64,000 nucleotides of DNA from Paralithodes platypus (Eukaryota; Arthropoda; Malacostraca; Decapoda; Lithodidae). Location: contig CM064480.1 of NCBI GenBank assembly GCA_032716605.1, positions 28,882,129 to 28,946,128 of the forward strand, in the 5' to 3' direction. The notes beneath the pieces were generated by a model that searched no databases, was not told the origin of the DNA, and worked only from the letters and a program-made list of their open reading frames with translations. Shown in pieces: positions 19,966-30,294 of the stretch (positions within the stretch are counted from its first letter, which is position 1; the number at the start of each line of letters is the position of its first letter). The position numbers were made by a program, and so were the translations under genes.

Positions 19966-21852
19966 ACATTTTAACACATTTTATACAAAGGGTGTGCGCA
20001 AAAATAGGGATACCTGTACAGGAGGACGTAATGCATAAAGCAAAAACCGGGGCAAAGGTAGCCATGACAGAGACTGGTGGGATACTTACTCCAGGTTCTG
20101 CATAGACCCGCCGGGATCCAGCTCTGGAAAAAAAGAAAATATCCAGGAATTAAAGCTCATAAGGTTAACCCAAACATGTTCGCACACAAGTGTTAAATAA
20201 CCCGCCGGGTAACGAGACGTAATACTCAACGACTACAGCTCGCTACGCGGTGGGGTTTCCTAAGTAAAAGATTTCAGAATATCTTAATTTGTCCAAAAGA
20301 TTTATGAATACCCTCTGACATAATATATAAAGACCAGCATGGCGTTTATAACTGATTAAGTCTTTCCGGTGGTGTTTGTTTCAAGATTCAATTTTGAAGA
20401 AAAAAAAAACTAAAAAAGACGCCGGCCCCCGAATTATCTCGTAGATAAAAAACTGGGAAGCCTGACAAATATACGAGATCTAACTTCTCCCGAAGTATCT
20501 TTTTAGATCGCCGTATGTTGAAGGCGGCGATACAAAACGTATCCCTCAATTGGCTGGTTAACTAACTGAATTGTAAATTCGTTATTCCCACCCTTCCAGG
20601 GAGCACCCGCCGGGTGTGAATATTAGTTTAAAAAACGTTAACCCCAATTGTGCCTTAAATTGCCGTATGTTGAAGGAGGCGATACACAATGCATCCCTCA
20701 ATTGTCTGGTCAACAAAACTGAATTTTGCAAATTCGGTCATCCCACCCTACCAGGTTGCACCCGCCGGGTGATTTAAAGTTAACCCCAATTGTTCCTAAC
20801 CCCACATCTTTGTAAAAGATCGCCGGGGAGGAAATACAACAACAGCATATGTTTATATTGGCTTTGCAAAATCGAAAAAAACTACAAACAACACATGTCC
20901 GTATGAACACTGTTAGATGGGTACAGCCAACCCGCCGGGAATCAGAAGGAGCCTGAAACAGGCACCCAAGAGACGCAGTCCTGGGGAGCCACAGACACCC
21001 ACTCGCCGGGGAAACAAGCCTGTTTTTAAACCACGCGTGGCCAAAACTCGGCAAACAGCCGGGTTTTTTCATGGTGTAACCGAGAAAAACCCGCCGGAAA
21101 TAACCCACCCCGTCCAGATACCATCTGAACGCAACACAGGACCGAGGCGTAGCCAAAACACAACTAACGCCGGGCCCAACATAGTCCGTGGAATTAGCCA
21201 ATACACAACTAACCCAGGACACATAAATAGTCCGTGGAATTAGCCAATACACAACTAAACCAGGACACACATCACACAGTAGTATATATTTAGAAAATAA
21301 ATCAATAACACTTGTATATGTGGTAAAGCTACGAGAGGCTGGCTAGGCCTAGGCAGACGGATAACATTAACATGTCGGAATATAAACAAAAAGCACTGAA
21401 TTATATCACAACAGGAACCACCGCCAACACACCACTGTAGCAAATACTTCTGGCAAAGGCAAGAACTGACTCGGGACCCAGAAAAAACTTCACTAAGTGA
21501 AGAAAAATACGCTGGGAACGTCAGCAAAAATACGCTACCTCATCAGAAAGATAAAAGGAAGCAATAACGCGTAATGAAAGCCGCCTGCATCACAAAGCTA
21601 GCTAACTGTGAAAAAGTTCACCTGTCCACAACCGGACCACGAGGGTACATCAGAAATAGATGCCCCAAACACACGACCCAAAATACACTGCACTGCGGGC
21701 AACCAGCCCAGGACACTCCTGCTACGCATATCCTAACCTTACTCGATACATCCCGGAGTAAACAAATGACAAAAAACTCCCTAGGGACGCAGCAAATGCG
21801 GAACCAGTGGAGCGTGGAGAGACACGTCCGGGCCGGCTGACCGCAGAGCAGA

Positions 21853-22163
21853 GAAGGAAGAATGACGCCTGAATCAGCGTCTGGTCAAAGATCCACACAA
21901 GTACATCCACGATATGATGGAAAGCTTATTGGATAGTTATTCTTATTTTCTTTTTGTTTTTTATTTTTTACGAAGTTTTTTCGTAGTGAGAACCCAATTC
22001 ATAATGACTGAAGCCATGAGTGAGGTCGCGTGCGCTCATGATGAACGCTCCTCAGATTTTAAATGCTCTGCGCGGTAGATTCAAACTACGGCGGATTAGT
22101 GTTTGAAGAGGATGCCTTATTTAATAGGCATGTTCGTCAATGATGGAGGGGCCACTAATAAAT
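21853..22163 (-). repeat. DIRS left inverted terminal repeat
   Basis: About 310 bases matching the right terminal repeat 1814-2125 in inverted sense relative to element orientation. The end sequence around 22,126-22,163 is the one represented in the ICR at 1632-1669. It lacks the ~33-base right-end extension, as expected for DIRS1 ends. Confidence 0.8.
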
Positions 22164-22805
22164 ATAACTATATAACACTTGTGTATAACGGAAGGTCCGT
22201 GTTACGAGGGAGGAATGCTAAGTGAATACACAAGTTAGCTTAACACATTTATTATAGAGGGATAGTTAGAGAGTTGAGTTATATACAGACAGATAGTAGT
22301 CAGTGAACAATACTTATGGAATATACAGTATATAAGATGCCAACTACCACTTAGAGTATCCGCACATTCTTTCTGTCTGTCACGGGTTCCGGTTTACCAA
22401 GGGGGAGGTGTTGAGAGAATACAAGAGCCAGGTATATAAGTTTTATTATTTAAAGAGTAGATCAATATGCATTGGTGGTTTGAATTGTACAATAGGAATG
22501 CATAAAGAAATTTGAATCATTAATATTGAGAGCAAGAATACAGCAATAAATATTCATAGATACATAAGGGTACACAGGATATGTAAAATAGAACACGTAC
22601 TTAGGAGACATAATAATGAGAGTGACTCCTAATTAGACTCAGTGTGTGTGTGGGGAGTTCCCTAGCTGGAAGTTAGTGTAGATGTATGTGTGGCAGAGCT
22701 TTTCCCATATAGTTACGCAGAGGCCTGATAACCTACAGGTTAGACAGACATGAAACAATATAACTATAGTAAAAGAATTAACGTAAAGGACAACGTGTGC
22801 GGGTT
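22164..22805. other. Unassigned host or decayed repeat sequence
   Basis: A/T-rich; no supported ORF. Confidence 0.35.
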
Positions 22806-23702
22806 TTAACCCCTTCTGTACCGGCGACATCTTTTGTATTTGATATCAGCTAAATTTAAACGATTTTATGAAGCTTAGGAAGGATATATGGTAGCTAGAA
22901 GGACTTATTGAGATATTCTGTAGCCTTTTATGAAGCTTAGGACGGACATATGGAAGCTAGAAGGACTTATTGAGATATTCTGTAGCCTTTTATGAAGCTT
23001 AGGAAGGATATATGGAAGCTAGAAGGACTTATTGAGATATTCTGTAGCCTTTTATGAAGCTTAGGAAGGATATATGGAAGCTAGACGGACTTATTGAGAT
23101 ATTCTGTAGCCTTTTATAAAGCTTAGGAAGGATATATGGAAGCTAGAAGGACTTATTGAGATATTCTGTAGCCTTTAATGAAGCTTAGGAAGGATATATG
23201 GAAGCTAGAAGGACTTATTGAGATATTCTGTAGCCTTTTATGAAGCTTAGGAAGGATATATGGAAGCTAGAAGGACTTATTGAGATATTTTGTAGCCTTT
23301 TATGAAGCTTAGGAAGGATATATGGAAGCTAGAAGGACTTATTGAGATATTCTGTAGCCTTTTATGAAGCTTAGGAAGGATATATGGAAGCTAGAAGGAC
23401 TTATTGAGATATTCTGTAGCCTTTTATGAAGCTTAGGAAGGATATATGGAAGCTAGAAGGACTTATTGAGATATTCTGTAGCCTTTTATGAAGCTTAGGA
23501 AGGATATATGGAAGCTAGAAGGACTTATTGAGATATTCTGTAGCCTTTTATGAAGCTTAGGAAGGATATATGGAAGCTAGAAGGACTTATTGAGATATTC
23601 TGTAGCCTTTTAATGGGTAGACATCCTTCCAAAGCTGAACAAAATCGTCTAATAGTTGCCATAATATAATGAAAAGTACATCACCGGTAAAGAAGGGGTT
23701 AA
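22806..23702. mobile_element. TTAA-flanked MITE (piggyBac-like) carrying a satellite
   Basis: TTAA at 22,806-22,809 and 23,699-23,702 flanks inverted ends CCCCTTCT[G/T]TACCGG. The inverted similarity is imperfect but extends about 80 bases inward: ACGATTTTATGAAGCTTAGG on the left against ACGATTTTGTTCAGCTTTGG on the complement of the right. TTAA duplication and C-rich termini are piggyBac superfamily hallmarks. There is no transposase. The centre is filled by the 62-bp array. Confidence 0.8.
22861..23613. repeat. 62-bp satellite, about 12 copies
   Basis: A 62-base unit (ATGAAGCTTAGGAAGGATAT ... GATATTCTGTAGCC) repeats about 12 times with very few differences (for example GGACGGACAT at 22,940 and CTAGACGG near 23,083). 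The unit begins inside the MITE's inverted subterminal region, so it was amplified from MITE sequence. Confidence 0.95.
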
Positions 23703-24084
23703 TAGGCAACTGATATATACAGTATATTAATTACGGAGTAGGGCACCTGAAAGCAAGGTTTCGACTATGCAAGCGTCTCTATATGCAGTAATAACTTTGA
23801 ACTAACAAGTTACCAAGAAGCTCAAGAGCATTCTAGGTCCTAGAGCCAGGGAGTAGTCTAGGTCAGCAGATTTAGCCGTTTGTACAAGACGTGGGCCAGA
23901 GGGCACCTGTAGAAGCCAGTAAGCATTTGGATCTCAGGGAGGGGATTGAGATAATTTTTCCTTACCTGGCCTAAATACCTATTCACTTTTCCAGGTCCTC
24001 TCAGTCTGAGGTGTGTTACATGGTAAAGGTGCACGGTGAAGTGTTGGTCTCGAATGTGTCATAGATCGGTGTGATTCTGGCGAG
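23703..24084. other. Unassigned sequence
   Basis: No gene that I can support. Confidence 0.35.
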
Positions 24085-24262
24085 GGGGTAGGGGGAAGAG
24101 CAATGGGAGAGCCCTCCGGATTCGTCGCAGTATCCCTCCTATGGACCAATCGGACGGCTGCTTGGACAATGACGTCAGCTCGCTGGGGTTGGTGGAGGTG
24201 AGGTTCTGGTCGCCCAATCCGCGGCCGGCCTAGTAGTGTGACGTCAAGCTGGGGTCCTTTGA
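24085..24262. promoter_or_regulatory. CCAAT/CRE-like block, copy 1
   Basis: Contains GAGCCCTCCGGATTC, GGACCAATCGG, ATGACGTCAGC, CGCCCAATCC and GTGACGTCAAG in this order, a diverged repeat of 25,430-25,590. CCAAT boxes and full TGACGTCA CRE sites are typical of promoters, including LTR promoters. Function is inference. Confidence 0.4.
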
Positions 24263-24944
24263 GATGCGCCGCCTCTTGGGAGTGGGGGGCTTTGAGGGGG
24301 TTTGTTTTTATTTGTGAGGATGGGAACAGGTGTGTTGTACCCGAGGTTTCTCTCGCTCGCGTTTTGCCACCTGGTGTTGGGTGGGTATACTCGGGTATTC
24401 GGGCCGCTGCGAGGGGAGACTTGTGTATTTGGGCCGTGTAGTGTCTTTAGGTTTTGGGATAGCAATATATTTACAGGTAGTCAGATAAAAATGCGTGAAT
24501 AACATCAACAAACAATTACAATTAAGCATAAGACATCGAACAACACACGAACATAAATAAGAGATGCAAAGATGATTAATTAACAGTGCTCATAAGTGTG
24601 GGGAATAGCTAGTTTGATTCTAGTATGGCGTGGAGGTGAGGCAGAGCTGGTTTGGCGACTGTGTGGCCGGACAAATGTGTGACAGTATACCTATATGGCT
24701 ATTTACACTAAAGGTAGCGTGTGAGGGCTGAATAGGCAAAACTGGATTTAATTAAGTATTACGTTAGAGGGGGTCTGACAGACAGACCGCGGATAATAAT
24801 AAGTCTCAATATACTAGCAATATCTCTCCAGTTAGGTAGGTAGAGATACTAGGAGATACTGTGATACTCCTGATTGAAATTAGTGGTTAGGGTCAGTCAA
24901 CACCTAACTTATTACCTGTTGGGATTTGCCGTTTACAGGTAAGC
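24263..24944. other. Unassigned sequence
   Basis: Overlapping short ORFs occur in a GC-rich start and an AT-rich end; none is recognisable. Confidence 0.35.
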
Positions 24945-25196
24945 GGCTCGCTTGGTGAAAGTGACTAGCGTCTCGGACTTCCACCCAGAAGGCCCGGGAT
25001 CGCGCCCACGCTCGGCGCATTAAAGATTTTTCACAAGCACTGAGTCGTTACCATCCCTCATGAGCAAGGGGATGGCGTAGTAGTACAGGACCCCAATGGA
25101 AATACGCCTAATCGGCCTTATTGGGCTATCCTTAGCTGGCTTAGCATGAGCTAGCTTTAAGAACTATTATTATTATTATTATTATTATTAAGGGTT
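24945..25196 (+). repeat. tRNA-derived SINE with (ATT)n tail
   Basis: The head at about 24,945-25,015 is tRNA-like: TGACTAGCGTCTCGGACT (A-box region) and GGCCCGGGATCGCGCCC (T-arm/B-box region). A body follows with GACCCCAATGGAAATACGCC and TTATTGGGCTATCCTTAG, then (ATT)n at 25,168-25,190. The body and tail recur, 5'-truncated, at 63,184-63,352. Confidence 0.75.
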
Positions 25197-25429
25197 ACTT
25201 ACAAAACTTACTACCACACTGAGCTAGGGTTAGGAAACACCTAAGGAGGCTTGAGGCACTCAGACTCTGAAGGGGAGGTGAGATACCTTCCCTGAGCTGG
25301 TCTGAGCACCTATGCAACTTTTAGGTGTGCCCTGCCCAATTTTGGTACAAGGAAAAAGGGCGACCGTTGCCCTTTGTACAGGTGACATAGATCCCTGTCG
25401 CTCCGGCGACAGGGGTAGAGGCGATAGTA

Positions 25430-25590
25430 GTAGTAGGGCCCTCCGGATTCTCCTCTTGATCCCATTCAGGGACCAATCGGTGAATTGTTGTGATGACGTC
25501 AGGTCATCCAGGCTGGCTGAGGCGACCTGCGAGCTAGCCAATACTGGGTCAACCTTCGGGCGTGACGTCACTTCCGGCTCCCAGTTCTAG
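25430..25590. promoter_or_regulatory. CCAAT/CRE-like block, copy 2
   Basis: Carries GGCCCTCCGGATTC, GGACCAATCGG, TGACGTCAGG, AGCCAATAC and GTGACGTCACT, in the same order as in copy 1. It lies 3' of the Gypsy remnant on the minus strand, so it may belong to its LTR. That is not proven. Confidence 0.4.
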
Positions 25591-26402
25591 CACCGTCTCT
25601 TGGGTGAAGAAGTTGTTCTGGGGGGGTCGGCTGTGATGGTGGGGGGTGCCGCTCTTTTTCCTGGGGTAACTCTGTTATTTTGAGCCCGTTTTCAAGAGGA
25701 GAAAAAGGGCGTAGAGGGAACCCTGGTATTATGTGGCTTGAAGGGAACATGCTGCACTTGTGGTGTGTTGTGGGGCCAGGGGGGTCGGGTTGGGGGGCAC
25801 TGTCACACTCCGGCAGGTGCAGAAGGGGCCCTCTGGTAGTGGGGCCTGAAGGAAGGGTGCGGCCCCTGTGATAGTTTCTGGCGTTGTGGGTTGCCTCTAG
25901 TGTTGGGCTCATCTCTCAGGGTACGGCAGCGATGGTGGAGAGGCCCTGGGGGGCTCTGGCAGGTGCAGGCAGCTGGTTGTGGAGGGCGGATTTTCCATTT
26001 CTTGGCATATAACACCACCCTCGCTTCCACAAAAATCATGACCTCGTGGCAGGAGCAGGAACTTCTTTTCTGAAGACCTGACGGCGAAGGGCTGTAGGTG
26101 CCGGAGCGTGTAGTACCAGCGGGATGTGTGGTATCCACCAGGCCCGTCCCTCCTGACGACGGTGAGTACTGTATTGTAGGTTAGGCTGCTGTCTTCAGTT
26201 TTTCTATTAGCTGAGCCGGATGTTTAAGGCAGAATTTCTCCCCTCAACTGAGGTCCACAAGACAAATCGTATGTATGTGTCTGGGAATGCCTGAGCTCTC
26301 TGAGGTGTTTACAGAGTGGTTGGTGTCAGGCAACTGGTGACCTGTGACCTGTCAGTGGCCCTTTTACCAACCGCTGAGGATGCAAAAGTACTGTTAATCC
26401 CT
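25591..26402. other. Unassigned GC-rich sequence, possible LTR
   Basis: GC-rich with several short ORFs in both strands, none with a known motif. Its position suggests the 3' non-coding part or LTR of the Gypsy remnant. Confidence 0.3.
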
Positions 26403-28290
26403 AACCTAGCAGGGGGATGGGATACTCTGCCCGAGCGAGTTTTTGTGTTTGTGTTGAGCACTTCTGGTGGGCTTGGCTGGGTGGGGGGTTGATGGGGTTG
26501 GGGGTGGTATGAATGGGTTGGGGGGGGGGGGGGTTGATGGGTGGTGCATTTTGTGGCGAAGTATGAGGTGCTGAGGTTGAGGGGTTCGGGAGTAATGGTG
26601 GCAATTGTGCAGTTGGGGGTGGCACAATCTGCGTTTGTTGTTGGTTTTTAGGGGTTTGTGAAGGGGTTGGAGGTCTAAATTGGTGGGGGTGTTGTGCAGA
26701 AAGTATGGGGCGTGGTTCATGGGGTGTGGGTAGGGTAATACCCGTGGGGTTGGATGTTGAAGGAGTGGGGTTATCAGGATGAGGTGTGGGAATAGGTTAC
26801 ATGACTTGTGGTAAGGGGGAATGTGAGGTTAGGGTTGGGGGTTTTCTTGCGTGAGGTTACTGGGTTGTTGTGCTGACTCAGGGGCCTGCATGGCAGCATG
26901 GTAGGGGGAGGGGGAGGTAGGAGGTTGGGGGGGGGGGTTGAGGTCGAGGGTTGAGGGGGAAGGGTGTTGATTGAGGTGGGGGTGGTGGGTTGACTAGAGG
27001 TGGGGGTGGGGTTTAAGGTTGAGGGGGGTGGGGGAGGGGTATGAGGAGGTTGTGGTGGTGGGGTAGCCAAGCTAAGTTAAATGCGGGTGGTGTGGGTAGA
27101 GGATGAGGTTGAGGTGATGTTTGGTTATCATATATGCACCAGTCTTGCTTGCCGATTCCTGAATATTCTGTTCTCCCTGTGATAACTGACCACCACTTGG
27201 TAACAATATGGGATTTTGACCATTTTAAAAGGCCCGTGGAACTTAGGTTGGAGTATATTTTGAATTGGCAAGTTTGTAACCATGACGTCGTCACCAACAT
27301 GAAAGGGATTTCTCGCATTTTGTACATCCTTGGATAAATCTTGGCGCGTTTGCATTTGTCTTAATCTCGCGTGACAGTGGGGTGGGTGTCTAGGGCGGGA
27401 AAGGGGGGGTTTATGAGGTGGCGAAACGGAAGCAATATGGGGGCAACCCTGAACATTTTCTCATGGGAGAAAATGCCGTCTTCCCTCGAGGTTGAATTTA
27501 ACCCCCACTGTATCATTCTTAGTTGACTAGGCCAGGCCTTTGACTGACTCGCGTCTAACAACTCTCCGACTTGTTTTTCTTCCTCATGGCGCTGGATGAG
27601 GTTTTTCCGACGTAGGGGCTGCCTGATGGGAGGCCCTGTAGTATGGATGGGATGGTTGAATACATTAGTATGGCCAATGTCGTCTGGGGATTGTGAAACA
27701 ATTTCTTGAAAAGACAACAATGCTTGGTGGAGGGCTTGCTTTTGATGGGTGGGAAGGTGGTGGGGTATCTGGGGCATTACAGGGATTGACGGGGGCTCGT
27801 GAGATTGGGGGGTTACGTCATTGAAAAGTCTCTAAATCCCCAATCAACAGACCCTTCGGTAGGTTGATGGGATGATCGAAGATATTCGTGACCTTGAGGC
27901 ATTTAATCGAAGATGGAAGCAAAGCTGGGGAGGTTAAGCAATGGGGAGTGACGTGTGAAGCGGAAGAAAACAAAAGGGAGACATTAGCGGGGCGATTGAT
28001 CGGTATCCAGGCCTCTTGATGTTGGGGAATAGAGACGGCGTCGGTGGTCGTGGCTTGCGCAATGAGGTGAGGGGTTTGAGGTTGACAGTCGAATTGCAAA
28101 CGCCGGTGTGTGTAGTCGATTTGTGCATTTAAGATTTGGAGCAAGTCGAGCCCGAGGTAACCGTCATACGCGGCGTCATATGAATCTAGTATGACTAATT
28201 TATGAGGAGAGGTAATGGTGACAGGGTACGTTTCTCCTTGTATAATTATGTAACAAGGTGTTCCCGGCACTGATTAATTTGAGCGAGGAT
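26403..28290 (-). pseudogene. Gypsy-type pol remnant with internal deletion and Pro-rich tail
   Basis: Minus strand, order PR - RT start - INT end - Pro-rich tail. The frame 27,818-28,270 has LGLDLLQILNAQIDY (retropepsin C-part) and VTNIFDHPINLPKGLLIGD (PR-RT junction type). The frame 27,361-27,777 starts with the RT N-terminus (PDDIGHTNVFNHPIHT, PIRQPLRRKNLIQRHEEEK) and passes at about 27,545 into the integrase C-region (WPSQLRMIQWGLNST, EKMFRVAPILLPF), so RT palm, RNase H and INT core are deleted in frame. The frame 27,128-27,355 gives the integrase C-terminal GPY/F-like domain (FHVGDDVMV, PKFHGPFKMVKIP). Proline-rich frames follow at 26,774-27,070 and 26,401-26,720. It is inactive. Confidence 0.7.
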
Positions 28291-28692
28291 TGTTGGATGG
28301 ACCCAAATTTATGGCACAACCATTTCCCAGGTATGGATATCCAGATGCTAAGTGCTTCTGCATGTGCTTAACAAATGAGAAATTCCAGTTATATGAATGC
28401 ACAATAGATGCATATAAAAGCAAATTTGATTAACTAAATCATGAAAACTTCGAGCTGAAGGAAAAATTCAGCATCCTTGAAAGCAAGATAAAGGAGTTAA
28501 CAAATTCTAACGCATTGGCTAAACCATCAAATGACGGTTTCCAGGTTGTTAGACATAATATGCATGATAGGAAAAAGGTAAGCTCTTCAGGCATCTCCAC
28601 CTGGAACAAATATGATGTGTTGGCTGAGGTTAATACAAATGGTAAGTTCAGGCAGGAGAAAAATAACCCTCAGAAAAACATAAAGGTAATTG
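28291..28692. other. Unassigned sequence
   Basis: A short plus ORF at 28,515-28,703 and surrounding A-rich text read like a fragment of a coiled retroelement protein (LNHENFELKEKFSILESKIK in one frame), but there is too little to name it. Confidence 0.3.
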
Positions 28693-28839
28693 TTATGCCC
28701 TGATTTTATACAGGATTAACGATTGATACAGGTAAGTTCTACTAGACTGAGACTACCGAGTTCATACAAATACATATACTAAAGACAACAGAGGATACAT
28801 ATATCGCCAAAATATAGTTTAGAATACAGCTTTATTCCC
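28693..28839 (+). repeat. LTR-like start related to family A
   Basis: It begins TGTTATGCCCTG...ACAGGATTAAC, closely like 37,838 (start of family A). The similarity fades after some tens of bases. It may be a diverged LTR end. Confidence 0.35.
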
Positions 28840-29074
28840 TTAACCCTTTCACGCTTATGACGCGATTTTGAGCCTATTAGGGATACTTTAAAGCCTTTGT
28901 TACCAACAGGGGTATTTAGAAACCTTTAGTTTAGTTACTTCAACCTCTGCAGTTGTCTTTGAGTTAGCTGTGGGCAGAAAACTAATTTTGGAGAGGTAAT
29001 TATAAGAGTGAGAGAACTCTAGTTCTTATTGCTAATCTGGCAACCTCTGCGTCATAAAAACGTGAAAGAGTTAA
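28840..29074. mobile_element. TTAA-flanked MITE 1 in duplicated unit
   Basis: TTAA at 28,840-28,843 and 29,071-29,074 encloses inverted ends CCCTTTCACGC.TATGACGC / CTCTTTCACGTTTTTATGACGC. It is 235 bases and non-coding. It sits between TACAGCTTTATTCCC and TCACTAAACACACAATGG, the same flanks as the different MITE at 30,059. Confidence 0.8.
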
Positions 29075-29106
29075 TCACTAAACACACAATGGAGTATGAA
29101 TTTAAA

Positions 29107-30043
29107 AGGTAAGCTTAGAAACACAACCAATGAATAGTACTTAAAAGGTAAGCTTAGAAACACAACCAATGAATAGTACTTAAAAGGTAAGCTTAGAAAC
29201 AACCAATGAATAGTACTTAAAAGGTAAGCTTAGAAACACAACCAATGAATAGTACTTAAAAGGTAAGCTTAGAAACACAACCAATGAATAGTACTTAAAA
29301 GGTAAGCTTAGAAACACAACCAATGAATAGTACTTAAAAGGTAAGCTTAGAAAACACAACCAATGAATAGTACTTAAAAGGTAAGCTTAGAAACACAACC
29401 AATGAATAGTACTTAAAAGGTAAGCTTAGAAACACAACCAATGAATAGTACTTAAAAGGTAAGCTTAGAAACACAACCAATGAATAGTACTTAAAAGGTA
29501 AGCTTAGAAACACAACCAATGAATAGTACTTAAAAGGTAAGCTTAGAAACACAACCAATGAATAGTACTTAAAAGGTAAGCTTAGAAACACAACCAATGA
29601 ATAGTACTTAAAAGGTAAGCTTAGAAACACAACCAATGAATAGTACTTAAAAGGTAAGCTTAGAAACACAACCAATGAATAGTACTTAAAAGGTAAGCTT
29701 AGAAACACAACCAATGAATAGTACTTAAAAGGTAAGCTTAGAAACACAACCAATGAATAGTACTTAAAAGGTAAGCTTAGAAACACAACCAATGAATAGT
29801 ACTTAAAAGGTAAGCTTAGAAACACAACCAATGAATAGTACTTAAAAGGTAAGCTTAGAAACACAACCAATGAATAGTACTTAAAAGGTAAGCTTAGAAA
29901 CACAACCAATGAATAGTACTTAAAAGGTAAGCTTAGAAACACAACCAATGAATAGTACTTAAAAGGTAAGCTTAGAAACACAACCAATGAATAGTACTTA
30001 AAAGGTAAGATTAGAAACACAACCAAAATAAAAGTACTTAAAA
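29107..30043. repeat. 39-bp satellite, 24 copies
   Basis: The unit starts GGTAAGCTTAGAAACACAAC and ends GAATAGTACTTAAAA (39 bases), repeated 24 times almost without change. Visible variants are a 2-base loss near 29,200 and a 1-base gain near 29,352. The period is 13 codons, so a long minus-strand frame (29,334-30,026) stays open by chance. A single unit remains in the paralogous context at 30,320-30,359. Confidence 0.95.
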
Positions 30044-30058
30044 TACAGCTTTATTCCC

Positions 30059-30294
30059 TTAACCCGGCAAGCGCGATAGGCCTAGACCATAAAAAAGCCT
30101 TCCATAAAAAAAAAGGGCCTATCAAAACAAAGGAATTTGTCTCTAGGATATACATCATATATGTAAAATAAAAGCATACCGAAAACAAATAATGCTCTAT
30201 ATTGTAAATATAACGAATTCTGTCAGAATCCAAGGCTAGAAATGCACAAATAACTACCCTAGCCCCTAGGTCTATTTCGCGCTTGTCAGATTAA
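30059..30294. mobile_element. TTAA-flanked MITE 2 in duplicated unit
   Basis: TTAA at 30,059-30,062 and 30,291-30,294. Inverted ends share a core: left CCCGGCAAGCGCGATAGGCC, right complement TCTGACAAGCGCGAAATAGAC. It is 236 bases. The sequence is unrelated to MITE 1, yet the flanking host bases on both sides are the same. Confidence 0.8.

Larger units (their letters stand above)
19161..22163 (-). mobile_element. DIRS-like element, left half
   Basis: The left terminal repeat is at 21,853-22,163 (element end at 22,163, minus orientation). Internal sequence runs leftwards to the gap. Positions 19,161-20,040 match 62,529-64,000 collinearly, and that stretch lies upstream of the recombinase in the other minus-strand copy, which confirms membership. 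No reverse transcriptase or GAG motif is visible. Instead there are partial tandem duplications and many CGCCGG-containing segments. The ORFs at 20,710-21,270 and 19,305-19,664 change frame between copies and are not convincing as genes. This suggests a non-autonomous derivative, or the gap hides RT. Confidence 0.65.

Noticed and set aside
20710..21270. 186-codon Cys-rich minus-strand ORF
   Set aside because: Lies in duplicated DIRS-like internal repeats and spans repeat borders; no conserved motif.
24945..25015. Functional tRNA gene
   Set aside because: A and B box-like parts exist but the arms do not pair well, and a SINE body with an (ATT)n tail follows.
29334..30026. 230-codon minus-strand ORF with a 13-residue repeat
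   Set aside because: It is the 39-bp satellite read in one of its open frames; the period is a multiple of three, so no selection is needed.
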